NCBI GenBank assembly: GCA_045576735.1
Contig: JAZNGZ010000001.1
Location: 1-64,000, forward strand
From: RGIG4079 sp045576735
Lineage (GTDB): Bacteria; Bacteroidota; Bacteroidia; Bacteroidales; Muribaculaceae
DNA length: 64,000 nt
Reading direction: 5' to 3'
Shown here: in pieces, positions 24,336-33,515 of the stretch
Layout: the number at the start of each line of letters is the position of its first letter
How positions within the stretch are numbered: the stretch's first letter is position 1
The notes under the pieces: model-generated
What the model saw: only the letters and a program-made list of their open reading frames with translations
Databases searched by the model: none
What the model was told of the DNA's origin: nothing
Translations under genes and position numbers: made by a program

Positions 24336-25538
24336 ATGGGCTATAAAAAACTGCTTTTTGCGCTTTCATTTTTCATGATGTCGGCATTATTTGTTTCGGC
24401 ACAAGATATAATTGTTGGAGCTGCTCGAGTGGATCAATATGTTGATCAACTTAAAGGTAAAAAAATTGGTCTTTTCTCAAATCACACCGGAATGGTGGGG
24501 GATTGTCACATTCTCGATATAATGCTTGAAAATGGGCTTGATGTTGAGGTGATTTATTCGCCCGAACATGGTTTCCGTGGAACTGCCGATGCCGGTGAGC
24601 AAGTGAAAAGCTCGGTTGACTCAAAAACAGGCATTCGCATTGAATCGCTTTACGGAAGTAACAAGAAAAAAGCATTGTCGAACGTTGAAATTTCGAAGGT
24701 TGACATCATTGTTACCGACATTCAAGATGTGGGGTTGCGTTTTTATACTTATTACTGCACAATGGTTGATTTGATGAATGCTGCAGTAGCAAATGGTAAG
24801 GAATTTATGGTTCTTGACCGTCCAAATCCTAATGGTATGTATGTTGATGGTCCCATCCTTGATATGAAATATAAATCGGGTGTAGGGAAATTGCCTATTC
24901 CTGTTGTTCATGGTCTCACTCTCGGAGAGCTTGCTTTGATGGTTAATGGCGAAGGATGGCTCAATAATGGCGCTAAAGTGTCGTTGCAAGTGGTGCCATG
25001 TGAAAATTATACTCACCAAACTCGTTATGTGTTGCCGGTGGCTCCATCGCCCAATTTACGCACAATGAAGGCTATATACCTTTATCCATCAATGTGCTAT
25101 TTTGAAGGTACATCAGTGAGTCTTGGCCGAGGCACAGATGCTCCGTTTGAGATTTATGGTCACCCAAAGATGAAAGGATGTGATTTCACATTTACTCCTC
25201 GCAGCGTGGATGGCGCTAAGAATCCTCCGTTGCTCAATAAAAAATGTTATGGTCGCGACCTTCGCACTCTTGATGATGAGGAGATTATTGCTCAAGGATT
25301 GAATTTAGAATATCTTATCGATGCTTATAAATGTATGGGGGTGTCGGTCAATGCATTTTTTGACAATGGATATACCTATAAAGGGGCTAAGGAGTTTTTT
25401 GAAAAACTTATAGGCGACGGAAGCATAAGAGGTATGATAGCTAAGGGAATGAGTGCCGAGGAGATAAAAGCTACATGGGCCGATGATGTAGAGGCTTTCA
25501 AGGCACAACGCAAGCCATATCTACTTTATGAAGAATAA
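24336..25538 (+). CDS. NamZ-like exo-beta-N-acetylmuramidase (DUF1343)
   Basis: A 400-residue exported protein. The ATG at 24336 gives a signal peptide ending at VSAQD; the longer in-frame start 120 bp upstream gives no sensible N-terminus. The chain follows DUF1343: KKIGLFSNHTGM, YSPEHGFRGTADAGE, DIQDVGLRFYTYY, DRPNPNG and EGTSVSLGRGTDAPFE. Bacterial members such as NamZ release MurNAc from the non-reducing end of peptidoglycan fragments. It is followed by a sodium:solute symporter gene 43 bp downstream and then a WYL regulator. Cell-wall sugar salvage is therefore a likely role. Confidence 0.88.
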   Translation: MGYKKLLFALSFFMMSALFVSAQDIIVGAARVDQYVDQLKGKKIGLFSNHTGMVGDCHILDIMLENGLDVEVIYSPEHGFRGTADAGEQVKSSVDSKTGIRIESLYGSNKKKALSNVEISKVDIIVTDIQDVGLRFYTYYCTMVDLMNAAVANGKEFMVLDRPNPNGMYVDGPILDMKYKSGVGKLPIPVVHGLTLGELALMVNGEGWLNNGAKVSLQVVPCENYTHQTRYVLPVAPSPNLRTMKAIYLYPSMCYFEGTSVSLGRGTDAPFEIYGHPKMKGCDFTFTPRSVDGAKNPPLLNKKCYGRDLRTLDDEEIIAQGLNLEYLIDAYKCMGVSVNAFFDNGYTYKGAKEFFEKLIGDGSIRGMIAKGMSAEEIKATWADDVEAFKAQRKPYLLYEE

Positions 25539-25581
25539 TATTTGATAGTATAAAAGTTTAACCCACAAGAAAGATATAATA

Positions 25582-27039
25582 ATGGAAAACCATTGGATAG
25601 TAATCATTACGATAATAGCTTATTTTGCTCTATTGTTGTTAATCTCTTATTTTGCTTCACGCAAGTCGGATAACGCCACATTCTTTTCGGGCAACCGCAA
25701 GAATCCTTGGATATTGGTGTCGATAGCCACTATTGGTGCGGCAATATCGGGAGTGACATTTATCTCGGTGCCGGGAATGGTTGAGGCTAAAGGCTATTCA
25801 TATTTGCAGATGTGTTTAGGTTTTATTGTGGGGTATTTCTTGATTGCATTTGTATTGGTGCCAATGTTTTATAAACGTAATTTGGTGTCGATTTATGGAT
25901 ACTTAGGTGAGCGTTTTGGAGTATCGACTTATCGAAGTGGTGCATGGTTTTTCTTTGTGTCAAAAATGCTCGGAGCATCGGTGCGTTTCTTGGTGGTGTG
26001 CTCAACGCTTCAAATCCTTGTGTTTGATCCATTGAATATCCCATTTGTGCTTAATGTTGTGGCAACGATAGCGTTGATATGGCTTTATACTGCACAAGGT
26101 GGTGTTAAATCGGTGATATGGACCGATGTGTTGAAAAGTTGTTGCTTAGTGTTATCGGTGGTGTTGTGTATCTATTTTATTGCTCAAGGTATGGGATTTT
26201 CAATAGGCGAAATGGTTAGTGCAGTAGCTGGCGATAGTACTTCTCAACTATTCTACTTTGATGATCCTAAAGAAGGGACATATTTCTGGAAACAATTTCT
26301 TGCCGGTGTGTTTATGGTGATTGCAACAACCGGACTTGATCAAGATATGATGCAACGCAACCTCGCTTGTAAAGACTCAAAAGAGTCACAAAAGAATATG
26401 ATTGTGAGTAGTATCGTTCAATTCTTTGTGATTGCGTTATTCCTTGTATTGGGTACTTTACTTGTGATGTATATGAAAAAAACCGGAATTACAATGCCCG
26501 AAAAGTCGGATGATATTTTCGGTCTTGTAGCTCAAAGTGCCGGAATGCCTGTTATTGTACTAATTTTGTTTGTGTTGGGGTTGATTTCAGCAGCATATTC
26601 AGCTGCCGGGTCGGCTTTGACATCGCTTACTACATCGTTTACCGTTGACATTCTTGACGGACAAAAGAAATATAACGATGCAAAACTCACCCGAGTGAGA
26701 AAATTGGTTCATATTATGATGTCGGTACTAATGGGTTTGGTAATTATTGTGTTCTATTATGCAAGCAATCAAGATGCTATTAGTGCAGTTTACACGTTGG
26801 CTTCATACACCTATGGCCCTATTCTTGGTTTGTTTGTGTTTGGGATGTTTATCAAACTACAAGTTCGCGACAAATGGGTGCCCGTGGTGTGTGTGTTAGC
26901 TCCTGCATTGTCGTGGGTGGTGCAATGGCAACTCAAAGAGCAATTTAATTATACAACAAGTTTTGAATTATTAATAATTAATGCAGTATTAACAATAATA
27001 GGATTAGCATTGCTGTCGAAAGGAAAAATTAAAGAATAA
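25582..27039 (+). CDS. sodium:solute symporter (SSS family)
   Basis: A 485-residue inner-membrane transporter with about 13 hydrophobic helices. SSS features seen are the first helix IIAYFALLLLISYFASRKS, SIATIGAAISGVTFISVPG, ATTGLDQDMMQRNLACK and SAAYSAAGSALTSLTTSF. The substrate cannot be read from sequence. Its place directly behind the NamZ-like gene points to MurNAc or a related sugar; in Tannerella a transporter of this kind is reported to import MurNAc. No kinase or etherase gene follows in this window. Confidence 0.92.
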   Translation: MENHWIVIITIIAYFALLLLISYFASRKSDNATFFSGNRKNPWILVSIATIGAAISGVTFISVPGMVEAKGYSYLQMCLGFIVGYFLIAFVLVPMFYKRNLVSIYGYLGERFGVSTYRSGAWFFFVSKMLGASVRFLVVCSTLQILVFDPLNIPFVLNVVATIALIWLYTAQGGVKSVIWTDVLKSCCLVLSVVLCIYFIAQGMGFSIGEMVSAVAGDSTSQLFYFDDPKEGTYFWKQFLAGVFMVIATTGLDQDMMQRNLACKDSKESQKNMIVSSIVQFFVIALFLVLGTLLVMYMKKTGITMPEKSDDIFGLVAQSAGMPVIVLILFVLGLISAAYSAAGSALTSLTTSFTVDILDGQKKYNDAKLTRVRKLVHIMMSVLMGLVIIVFYYASNQDAISAVYTLASYTYGPILGLFVFGMFIKLQVRDKWVPVVCVLAPALSWVVQWQLKEQFNYTTSFELLIINAVLTIIGLALLSKGKIKE

Positions 27040-27095
27040 AACGAGCAATGTGTATCTCTCCTTATAGTAACCAAAATTAAAATAACCAAACTTCT

Positions 27096-27995
27096 ATGTC
27101 AAAAGACCTTTTCAACCGCTATATATGGTTGGTTGATACGATTAAACGTTATGGCCGAATAACTCGAGAGGAGTTAAACGCTCGTTGGAAAAAATCGCCA
27201 TTTTCTAATGGTGAGCCATTGCCTCGTCGCACATTTTATAATTATAGAATGGCGATTGAAGATTTGTTTAAAGTGAATATTGAGTGTAATCCCTCAACAT
27301 TCGAATACTACATTGATGAGGGTGATACTCATAATGAGAGTGTGACAGATTGGCTATTGAATACTACTGCAATGAGTAATGTATTAAGTGAATCGCGCAA
27401 TATTTCTAATCGTATTTTTATTGAGGATGTGCCGTCGGCTCGTGAGTTCTTGTCGGTCGTTATAGATGCCTTAAAGGAGTTTAGACAGATAAAATTTACT
27501 TATCAACCCTACTCGCGTATTAATGCAACCCCCGATTTGGTGTTGGAGCCCTATTTCCTTAAGATATTCCGCCAAAGGTGGTATATTACCGGGCGTAATG
27601 TGAAGGAAGATAAGATAAAGACTTACGCGCTTGATCGCATGAAAGATGTAGTGGTGATGCAAGACACGTTTGAAGTGCCTGATGATTTCGATGCAGAAGA
27701 ATATACTAAGTATAGCTATGGTATCATGTTTTCGCAAGGAGAGGTGAAGAATGTGTCGATAAAAACCGATTCGCGACAAGCAAAGTATTTGCGAGCATTA
27801 CCTATGCATTCGTCGCAACAAGAGATGATTCACGACACTTATTCCATTTTTAATTACAAGCTTCGCATAACACAAGATTTCGTTCAGGAATTATTGTCGT
27901 ATGGGTCAAGTATTGTGGTGTTAGATCCTCCTGAGCTAAAGGCGATGGTAGTTACAAGCCTAGAGGAGTCGTTGGCTAATTATAAAGATAAGTAA
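27096..27995 (+). CDS. WYL-domain transcriptional regulator
   Basis: A 299-residue cytoplasmic protein. Residues 1-80 form a winged helix (RYIWLVDTIKRYGRITREEL, then RTFYNYRMAIEDLF). Residues of about 125-230 are a WYL domain: IKFTYQPYS, LEPYFLKIFRQRWYITG and TYALDRMKDV. A C-terminal WCX-like extension follows. WYL proteins bind nucleic acids or small ligands and control genes nearby or across the genome. It lies 56 bp after the symporter gene in the same direction and is followed by a bidirectional hairpin, so it may be the last gene of the NamZ unit. Confidence 0.88.
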   Translation: MSKDLFNRYIWLVDTIKRYGRITREELNARWKKSPFSNGEPLPRRTFYNYRMAIEDLFKVNIECNPSTFEYYIDEGDTHNESVTDWLLNTTAMSNVLSESRNISNRIFIEDVPSAREFLSVVIDALKEFRQIKFTYQPYSRINATPDLVLEPYFLKIFRQRWYITGRNVKEDKIKTYALDRMKDVVVMQDTFEVPDDFDAEEYTKYSYGIMFSQGEVKNVSIKTDSRQAKYLRALPMHSSQQEMIHDTYSIFNYKLRITQDFVQELLSYGSSIVVLDPPELKAMVVTSLEESLANYKDK

Positions 27996-28014
27996 AATGC
28001 GAAACGTATAAATA

Positions 28015-28056
28015 AACAAGAAGGTGTGTTGTTATAAAATGACACACCTTCTTGTT
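28015..28056. terminator. bidirectional terminator between WYL and rubredoxin genes
   Basis: AACAAGAAGGTGTG and CACACCTTCTTGTT form a perfect 14-bp stem around a 14-nt loop. It can serve the convergent genes on both sides. Confidence 0.75.
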
Positions 28057-28083
28057 ATTTAGATAGTTATTATATTATGAGGA

Positions 28084-28248
28084 TTATTCTTCAACTAATT
28101 CGAAGTCTTCTTTTGTAACACCACAGAGGGGACAACTCCAATCATCGGGAATGTCTTCAAATGCAGTTCCGGGAGCGATACCGCCATCAGGGTCACCTAC
28201 TTCGGGGTCATAAATCCAATCACATACAGTGCAACGATACTTTTTCAT
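28084..28248 (-). CDS. rubredoxin
   Basis: A 54-residue one-iron electron carrier. Both iron-binding pairs are present: YRCTVCDWIYDP near the start and WSCPLCGVTKEDF near the end. Between them lies the family stretch GDPDGGIAPGTAF. The start at 28248 is fixed by MKKYRC. Rubredoxins pass electrons in oxygen and peroxide defence in anaerobes, with rubrerythrin or a reductase as partner; no partner gene is nearby. It has its own promoter (TTG, 20 bp, TATCTTTG). Confidence 0.97.
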   Translation of the reverse strand: MKKYRCTVCDWIYDPEVGDPDGGIAPGTAFEDIPDDWSCPLCGVTKEDFELVEE

Positions 28249-28320
28249 AATCTTATTATTTAAATGGTTATTAATTTTTATTGTTTAACAACTAAAACTA
28301 GTTGTTTGTTTTATCTATTG

Positions 28321-28351
28321 CAAAGATAATGGAATATTTCAGTTCTCACAA
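28321..28351 (-). promoter_or_regulatory. promoter of the rubredoxin gene
   Basis: Minus strand: TTG (28351-28349), 20 bp, TATCTTTG (28328-28321). The leader is about 65 nt. Confidence 0.6.
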
Positions 28352-28451
28352 CCGATATAATCTATAGTTTGATAGAAATTCTCGATAATAATGAGTAAAA
28401 GTGTGGAATACAGCATGTTGCCTATGCGTGGTTACTTAAATCGTCTTGAAT

Positions 28452-28496
28452 AAAAAAAGAAGGTGAGCTAATTTTTGAATTTCGCTCACCTTTTTT
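28452..28496 (-). terminator. terminator of the acyl-CoA ligase gene
   Basis: AAGGTGAGC and GCTCACCTT arms, with an A/T-run on either side, just past the ligase stop at 28501. Confidence 0.7.
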
Positions 28497-28500
28497 GTTT

Positions 28501-30165
28501 TTATTTCTTTATTCGTTGATATAAGTATCGTTTAATACTCTTTTTAGGCGTTCTCTCAAAAGCCTCTGACATGACCTCAATTTTCTTTAAACGGGCATAG
28601 TTTGGAAGGTCTTTATTGATGTCGGGGAGGGTTGATTTAATGTATTTCGCAAATTCTTTTTGGTTCATGCCGTCTTTTGCCCCTTGGTCAAAGTCGGGAA
28701 ACACTAATGCAGTTAGACCGCCCTCGTCTTCAATGACTAATGATTCAATGAAATAGGGGCGAATGTCGAGAGCCGCCTCAATTTCTTCGGGGTAAATGTT
28801 TTGTCCCGATGGGCCTAATATCATGCACTTTGAGCGTCCACGAAGGAACAGGCTGCCATCAGCATCAATTATACCCATATCGCCAGTGTGTAACCAGCCG
28901 TCTTCATCGAGGGTTTCGGCTGTGGCTTCGGGGTTTTTGTAATATCCAAGGAATACATTTGCGCCTCTAACAAGTAATTCGCCGGGAATATTTTGAGGGT
29001 CGGGCGAGTCGATTTTCATCTCCATATTTGGCACTATCTCACCACATGAATAAATCTTCTCGGTTTTCCAGTCGGAATATGTGATAATAGGAGCGCATTC
29101 GGTCATGCCATACCCCACGGTAAATGGGAAGCCCATTCTCTTAAAGAATGTTTCAACCTCTTTGTTAAATGCAGCTCCACCTATAATCACTTCATAGAAT
29201 TCACCACCAAATGCCTTGATAAGCTCCGCCTTTATTTTATTGGTAATCATTTGGTCAAGACCGGGCACTTTTAGCGCAAATCTTATTCCGGCTTTTTCCA
29301 AAATGGGTTTAACTTTGTTCTTATATATCTTTTCAATGATAAGGGGAACAGCAATTACTACAGTGGGTTTTACTTCAGACAATGCTTGCAAAATGATTTT
29401 AGGGCTTGGTAGGCGTGAGAGGAAGTGGACATGACACCCCTTTGATAACTCATAAAGGACTTCAAACATGAGCCCATACATGTGTGCGCAAGGGAGCATT
29501 GAAACAACATTTGAGGTGTTGTCGATAATTGGAAGTACTTTGCGCCCAAACTCAAGATTTGATGCAATGGCTCTATAAGGAATCATTACACCCTTTGAAA
29601 AGCCCGATGTGCCCGAAGTATAGTTTATAATGGCTAATTCGTCGGCCTTGTCTTCGTAGTAATTTATTGACTCGGGGGTGAATGCCATAGGATATTTTTT
29701 GCCGAAAAACTCATTGAGTCGGGCTCTAGCTTCGGTTATTCTATCGTTGGCTGCATATAAAAGTTTGAAGTAGTTGACTTGGATAATTGCTTGTAGCTCG
29801 GGCATTTCCGATTCTACAATGTTTTCCCATATTACTTCATCGACAAACAACACTTTTGCTTCAGAGTGATTTACGAGGTGATGAATGTTAGAAGGCTTAA
29901 ATTCGTGCATTAAAGGAACAGGGACTGCTCCATAGGTCATTGTTGCAAGAAATGAAACGGCCCAATTTGCTTGGTTTCTTGAGCATATTGCTACTTTGTC
30001 GCCCTTTTCCAAGCCGCATTCTTCAAACATGATGTGGAGTTTTGCAATGCGTCGAGCAAGGTCGCGATAGTGCATTGTTGCTCCTTGGTAGTTTGAAATT
30101 GCAGGTCGATCCCAGTTCTTGCGGAAAGAAGCTTCAAATGTTTTGTTTACTGATGTAAAGTTCAT
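28501..30165 (-). CDS. AMP-forming acyl-CoA ligase (long-chain type)
   Basis: A 554-residue ANL-superfamily enzyme that activates a carboxylate as the acyl-adenylate and transfers it to CoA. The P-loop is YTSGTSGFSKGVMIPY near residue 180. The A5 motif is GYGMTECAPI, and the hinge stretch is GWLHTGDMGIIDADGSLFLRGR. The C-terminal Lys region is ERTPKKSIKRYLYQ. The domain order and SGFSKGV motif fit FadD-like long-chain fatty acid ligases, but chain length is not proven. It is transcribed alone between a clear promoter and terminator. Confidence 0.88.
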   Translation of the reverse strand: MNFTSVNKTFEASFRKNWDRPAISNYQGATMHYRDLARRIAKLHIMFEECGLEKGDKVAICSRNQANWAVSFLATMTYGAVPVPLMHEFKPSNIHHLVNHSEAKVLFVDEVIWENIVESEMPELQAIIQVNYFKLLYAANDRITEARARLNEFFGKKYPMAFTPESINYYEDKADELAIINYTSGTSGFSKGVMIPYRAIASNLEFGRKVLPIIDNTSNVVSMLPCAHMYGLMFEVLYELSKGCHVHFLSRLPSPKIILQALSEVKPTVVIAVPLIIEKIYKNKVKPILEKAGIRFALKVPGLDQMITNKIKAELIKAFGGEFYEVIIGGAAFNKEVETFFKRMGFPFTVGYGMTECAPIITYSDWKTEKIYSCGEIVPNMEMKIDSPDPQNIPGELLVRGANVFLGYYKNPEATAETLDEDGWLHTGDMGIIDADGSLFLRGRSKCMILGPSGQNIYPEEIEAALDIRPYFIESLVIEDEGGLTALVFPDFDQGAKDGMNQKEFAKYIKSTLPDINKDLPNYARLKKIEVMSEAFERTPKKSIKRYLYQRIKK

Positions 30166-30189
30166 AAAGTCTTTAAATTAATTCAATTG

Positions 30190-30221
30190 CAAAATTAATA
30201 CATATTGACATTATTAACAAA
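30190..30221 (-). promoter_or_regulatory. promoter of the acyl-CoA ligase gene
   Basis: Minus strand: TTTG (30221-30218), 20 bp, TAATTTTG (30197-30190). Confidence 0.6.
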
Positions 30222-30362
30222 TTAAAAACGAAAAATCGAACAAAAAATAGGAGAAAAGTATTAGAATGGAGTGATTTTCGTTCTATTGTCTAAGAAGTGG
30301 ACGTAATGGATGAGTGAATTTGATAATGATTTTACTATATTTACAAAAAATAATTGTATGAT

Positions 30363-30935
30363 ATGAAAAAATCGATGTATGTTTTGGCTATACTAGTGGT
30401 GTCGGTGATTATGAGTGGTTGCTCAAATTCAGGGGGTAAAGTTGTCGAAAATGTTGAGCGCGACAGTGCTGAAAGTATTGTTTCTGAAGATGCTGTCAAA
30501 GTCGTAGGCACTTGGAAGTCGGTAAAAAAAGATGATGACGGCACAGCTACGACGTCGGAATGGACTTTTAATGAAGATGGAAAGGGGTCGATGAAAGCAG
30601 TCATTAAAAAGTCAATGCCGATTGATGGCGCAATATTAAAGTCAAATTGGGATTTGTCGGGAACGTTTAATTGGCGTAAAGAGGGCGCGAATTTAATCGT
30701 TAAAACAATCAATTATAACAAAGAAATAGAAGAAAGTGATTTAGAAGTCGTGTGTGGTGATCCTATTAGAAAGGCTCATTTGAAATCTTTGTGTTCGCAA
30801 ATGGTGAACGAAATTAATGAATCAATGAAGGATGCAACAATTGATAATAATTGGGAAATATTGGAGCAAGATGAGAATAGGTTCAAAGTGAAGTCGGTTG
30901 ATGGATTAATAAGGGTATTTGATAGGGTGAAATAA
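30363..30935 (+). CDS. small lipoprotein with VGTWK motif, paralog 1
   Basis: A 190-residue lipoprotein. The ATG at 30363 (MKKSMYVLAIL) is preferred to the TTG three codons upstream. The lipobox is MSGC. The mature part begins with a spacer, then VVGTWKSVKK, EWTFNEDGKGS, GTFNWRKEGANLIVKT, and ends FKVKSVDGLIRVFDRVK. The VGTWK opening and the beta-rich middle resemble small lipocalin-like Bacteroidales lipoproteins, but no ligand is implied. It is a tandem paralog of the next gene, 39 bp away. Confidence 0.7.
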   Translation: MKKSMYVLAILVVSVIMSGCSNSGGKVVENVERDSAESIVSEDAVKVVGTWKSVKKDDDGTATTSEWTFNEDGKGSMKAVIKKSMPIDGAILKSNWDLSGTFNWRKEGANLIVKTINYNKEIEESDLEVVCGDPIRKAHLKSLCSQMVNEINESMKDATIDNNWEILEQDENRFKVKSVDGLIRVFDRVK

Positions 30936-30974
30936 ATATTATTAGGTTGATTTTAGTTATTTAATGATACAGTT

Positions 30975-31568
30975 ATGAAAGATTTAAAGTATGTTTTGGC
31001 GATACTATTTGTGTCGGTGATTATGTGTGGTTGCTCAAATTTTGGTAAAGGAAGTGCAAGTGTTGTAGGTACTTGGAAGGTAGATATGGAACTTGCTAAA
31101 AAGCAAGCAGATGCCCAAAAAAACGAGTTTAAACAAGAGTTTTTAGAAGGTTCCGAGGCTGAATGGGTGTTTAATGAAGATGGAACAGGAACAGAGAAAG
31201 GAGTCGTGATAGCGGAAGCGACTATAGAAAAAGGCGTAAAATACAAAACGACTATTAATACATTGAATACGTTTAAGTGGCATAAAAAAGGGTCGAGGTT
31301 GGTAGTTGAGATAACTGATATTGATATGTCATGGCATACTGAAGCGATATGTGATAATCCTAAAGAAAGAGCGCAATGGCAGAAGAAAGCCCAAAAAATG
31401 ACAGACGAAATGACAAAAACAGCTCGTTCGGCAAAGGGTAAGGAAATGGCAATAGCCGAATGTAACTCGAATGGCAGTTATGATTTTGAAATATTGGAAC
31501 TTAATGATAATAGGCTTGAGGTGAAATCGGTAAAGGGTGTTATGAAAGGGTTTGATAGAGTGAAATAG
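30975..31568 (+). CDS. small lipoprotein with VGTWK motif, paralog 2
   Basis: A 197-residue lipoprotein (lipobox MCGC). It aligns along its length with the preceding gene product: VVGTWKVDME, EWVFNEDGTGTEKG, NTFKWHKKGSRLVVEI and the C-terminal LEVKSVKGVMKGFDRVK. The signal-peptide DNA of the two genes is almost the same, while the mature parts have diverged. It carries an extra Lys/Gln-rich insert after VGTWK. Function is unknown. It sits in a three-gene lipoprotein run. Confidence 0.7.
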   Translation: MKDLKYVLAILFVSVIMCGCSNFGKGSASVVGTWKVDMELAKKQADAQKNEFKQEFLEGSEAEWVFNEDGTGTEKGVVIAEATIEKGVKYKTTINTLNTFKWHKKGSRLVVEITDIDMSWHTEAICDNPKERAQWQKKAQKMTDEMTKTARSAKGKEMAIAECNSNGSYDFEILELNDNRLEVKSVKGVMKGFDRVK

Positions 31569-31610
31569 CGCAAATCAAAGAAGAAAAATAAATCTTAAAG
31601 AAAGGTATTT

Positions 31611-32177
31611 ATGAATAGAATATTATTGAGTTTATTTGTAGCCGGTGTTTTCTGTTATATTTCATGTGGAGAGAATACGAAAAAAGGAGAAGAACAACAG
31701 AAACAAGTGGAAATGGATGCCATGAAGGCTCCTGACAGTTTAGTTGAAAAAGCAGAAACTCATTGTCCCTTTGAAAATGCTTGGTATGAAATAAAGTCTA
31801 TTGGTGCAACAAGTATGAATGATATTGAAGAAAAAAAAGATATTCGGTCTAAAAAACTTGATGAAGGTTCGGGTATGTTTTTCTTTCAAGAAGCTGATGG
31901 CGGAGGCTTGTTTTTAGCCTTATCATCGCAAGGCAAAAGCTCTTCAATGGTATTTAAACTTAATGCGCCACTAACGCGTTTAGATAATGGTACTTATGCA
32001 GCAGATGCAGTTCAGATTAAAAGCAAAGAGGAGTATACCTTAATGTTTGATGGTGATTATATGCTTGCATTGATCGATAAAAAGGGAATTATGATGTTAC
32101 TATATGTAGATATGGATTCATATAAGACATTAACCGACGAGATGGTTGATCAGTTGAGGAGTGATTTGAATAAATAG
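31611..32177 (+). CDS. small lipoprotein of unknown function
   Basis: A 188-residue lipoprotein with the signal peptide MNRILLSLFVAGVFCYISC. After a charged spacer the mature part has AWYEIKSIGA, FFQEADGGGLFLALSSQGK and DGDYMLALIDKKGIMMLLYVD, a beta-rich layout. It does not share the VGTWK motif of its two upstream neighbours but follows them by 42 bp in the same direction, so the three are likely one transcript. No family is recognised. Confidence 0.65.
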   Translation: MNRILLSLFVAGVFCYISCGENTKKGEEQQKQVEMDAMKAPDSLVEKAETHCPFENAWYEIKSIGATSMNDIEEKKDIRSKKLDEGSGMFFFQEADGGGLFLALSSQGKSSSMVFKLNAPLTRLDNGTYAADAVQIKSKEEYTLMFDGDYMLALIDKKGIMMLLYVDMDSYKTLTDEMVDQLRSDLNK

Positions 32178-32200
32178 ATATATAGGTCTAGCGGCTAAAG

Positions 32201-32265
32201 AAAATGAAATTCATTTCAAAAACTTTTCAGTTTTATGCGAAAAAAGAGATGAATTTCATTTTTTT
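32201..32265. repeat. 65-bp palindromic element, downstream copy
   Basis: Two 15-bp dyads of the form AAATGAA-N-TTCATTT (the second with one mismatch), 45 bp apart centre to centre. It is 61/65 identical to 33516-33580 and in the same orientation. It begins 6 bp past the stop of the AAA/DUF4143 gene. Confidence 0.9.
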
Positions 32266-32271
32266 TGAGGC

Positions 32272-33468
32272 TTACTCGCTTAGTAGCCAATCAAGAGCAT
32301 AGATTTGGCTTATGCCGTTGTGGCTTATTGTCGGATCGTTGTCTAATGTGATTAGGTATTTGGGGAAAGAATCTTTTATGGCTTGGAGTGGCGCCAACTC
32401 GCGTTGTAGCGTTTTTTCATCTCTTACACTTAACGATACTTGATAATAGGCTTTATTGTTTCCATTGATGGAAATAAAATCAATTTCAAGATTTCCTACT
32501 TTGCCTATATATACCTCTTTGCCACGGCGAAGTAATTCTAGAAAGATTATATTCTCAAGAATATGTCCTAAATCGCCTCCTTTTGAGCCTAAAATAATAT
32601 TTCTTAAACCAACGTCGGCAAGATAATATTTCTGCCCGGTTTTAAGTAATTGAGTTCCCTTTATATCATATCTCGACACGGGGTAGAAAATATAAGATGC
32701 AATAAGTGCTGATATATAAGATTCAACGGTGTGAGAAGATGTTTTTCTCCCCGATGAAATGAGGGTGTCGCTGATTCGTTTTATTGCAGATGTGTTTCCT
32801 ATATTATCTGATAGAAATTTTACAATGCTTTCAAGCACTATACCATCTGAAATTTTTTTGCGATATATGACATCTTTGAGAATAATGGTATTGTATAGCC
32901 CGCGAAGATAGTCTTTGACAAGCTCAGGGTCGTGGTTTAGTTGGGTTATATAAGGAAAAGACCCATATTCAATGTAGTTTCTATATGCTGTTTCGTTACT
33001 AGTATTAGCAGGAAGTGCAGAAACATATTCTTTGAATGATAGTGGAAACATTTCTATTTCAATATATCTGCCTGAAAGCAAAGTGGCAATTTCTCCTGAA
33101 AGGAGAAATGCGTTTGAGCCGGTAACATATATATCTACATTGTCAATAAGTTGAAGACTGTCAATTGCTTTTTGAAAATTATCTACCATTTGAATTTCAT
33201 CAAAAAACAGATAATTCATTTTTGAGGGAAGAATTTGACTCTTAACAAAGGAGTATAACTCGCGATAGTCGAGATACTTCTCGTTGTCGATGTCTTCAAG
33301 ATTTAGAGATAGTATCTGGTTATTGGTTATGCCCATCTCGTGAAGTCGATTACGAAATATTTTTAAAAGGGTTGATTTTCCATACCTTCTAATACCGGTT
33401 ATAACCTTTACTACCGGTTTGTCTTTCCATTTCTCAAGACGAGATAAATAAAAATTGCGAGCAATCAT
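32272..33468 (-). CDS. AAA ATPase with DUF4143 domain
   Basis: A 398-residue cytoplasmic protein. The N-terminal AAA_14 domain has Walker A GIRRYGKSTLLK near residue 30 and Walker B MNYLFFDEIQMV near residue 95. The DUF4143 domain (about residues 195-355) has YYLADVGLRN, HILENIIFLELLRRGKEVYIG and the nuclease-like turn NLEIDFISING. Such proteins are multi-copy in Bacteroidota and their role is not settled; the IDF segment recalls PD-(D/E)xK folds. The start at 33468 is preferred to the ATG 21 bp upstream because TACATTTG at 33499-33492 is a good -7 box. The gene is bracketed by two 65-bp repeats, unlike any neighbour. Confidence 0.88.
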   Translation of the reverse strand: MIARNFYLSRLEKWKDKPVVKVITGIRRYGKSTLLKIFRNRLHEMGITNNQILSLNLEDIDNEKYLDYRELYSFVKSQILPSKMNYLFFDEIQMVDNFQKAIDSLQLIDNVDIYVTGSNAFLLSGEIATLLSGRYIEIEMFPLSFKEYVSALPANTSNETAYRNYIEYGSFPYITQLNHDPELVKDYLRGLYNTIILKDVIYRKKISDGIVLESIVKFLSDNIGNTSAIKRISDTLISSGRKTSSHTVESYISALIASYIFYPVSRYDIKGTQLLKTGQKYYLADVGLRNIILGSKGGDLGHILENIIFLELLRRGKEVYIGKVGNLEIDFISINGNNKAYYQVSLSVRDEKTLQRELAPLQAIKDSFPKYLITLDNDPTISHNGISQIYALDWLLSE

Positions 33469-33491
33469 GATATAAAAATTGAAATACATTG

Positions 33492-33499
33492 CAAATGTA
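33492..33499 (-). promoter_or_regulatory. -7 box of the AAA/DUF4143 gene
   Basis: TACATTTG on the minus strand. The position expected for the -33 box falls inside the inner dyad of the upstream 65-bp element, so the element could be an operator. Confidence 0.5.
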
Positions 33500-33515
33500 T
33501 GTAATTTTTACGATA

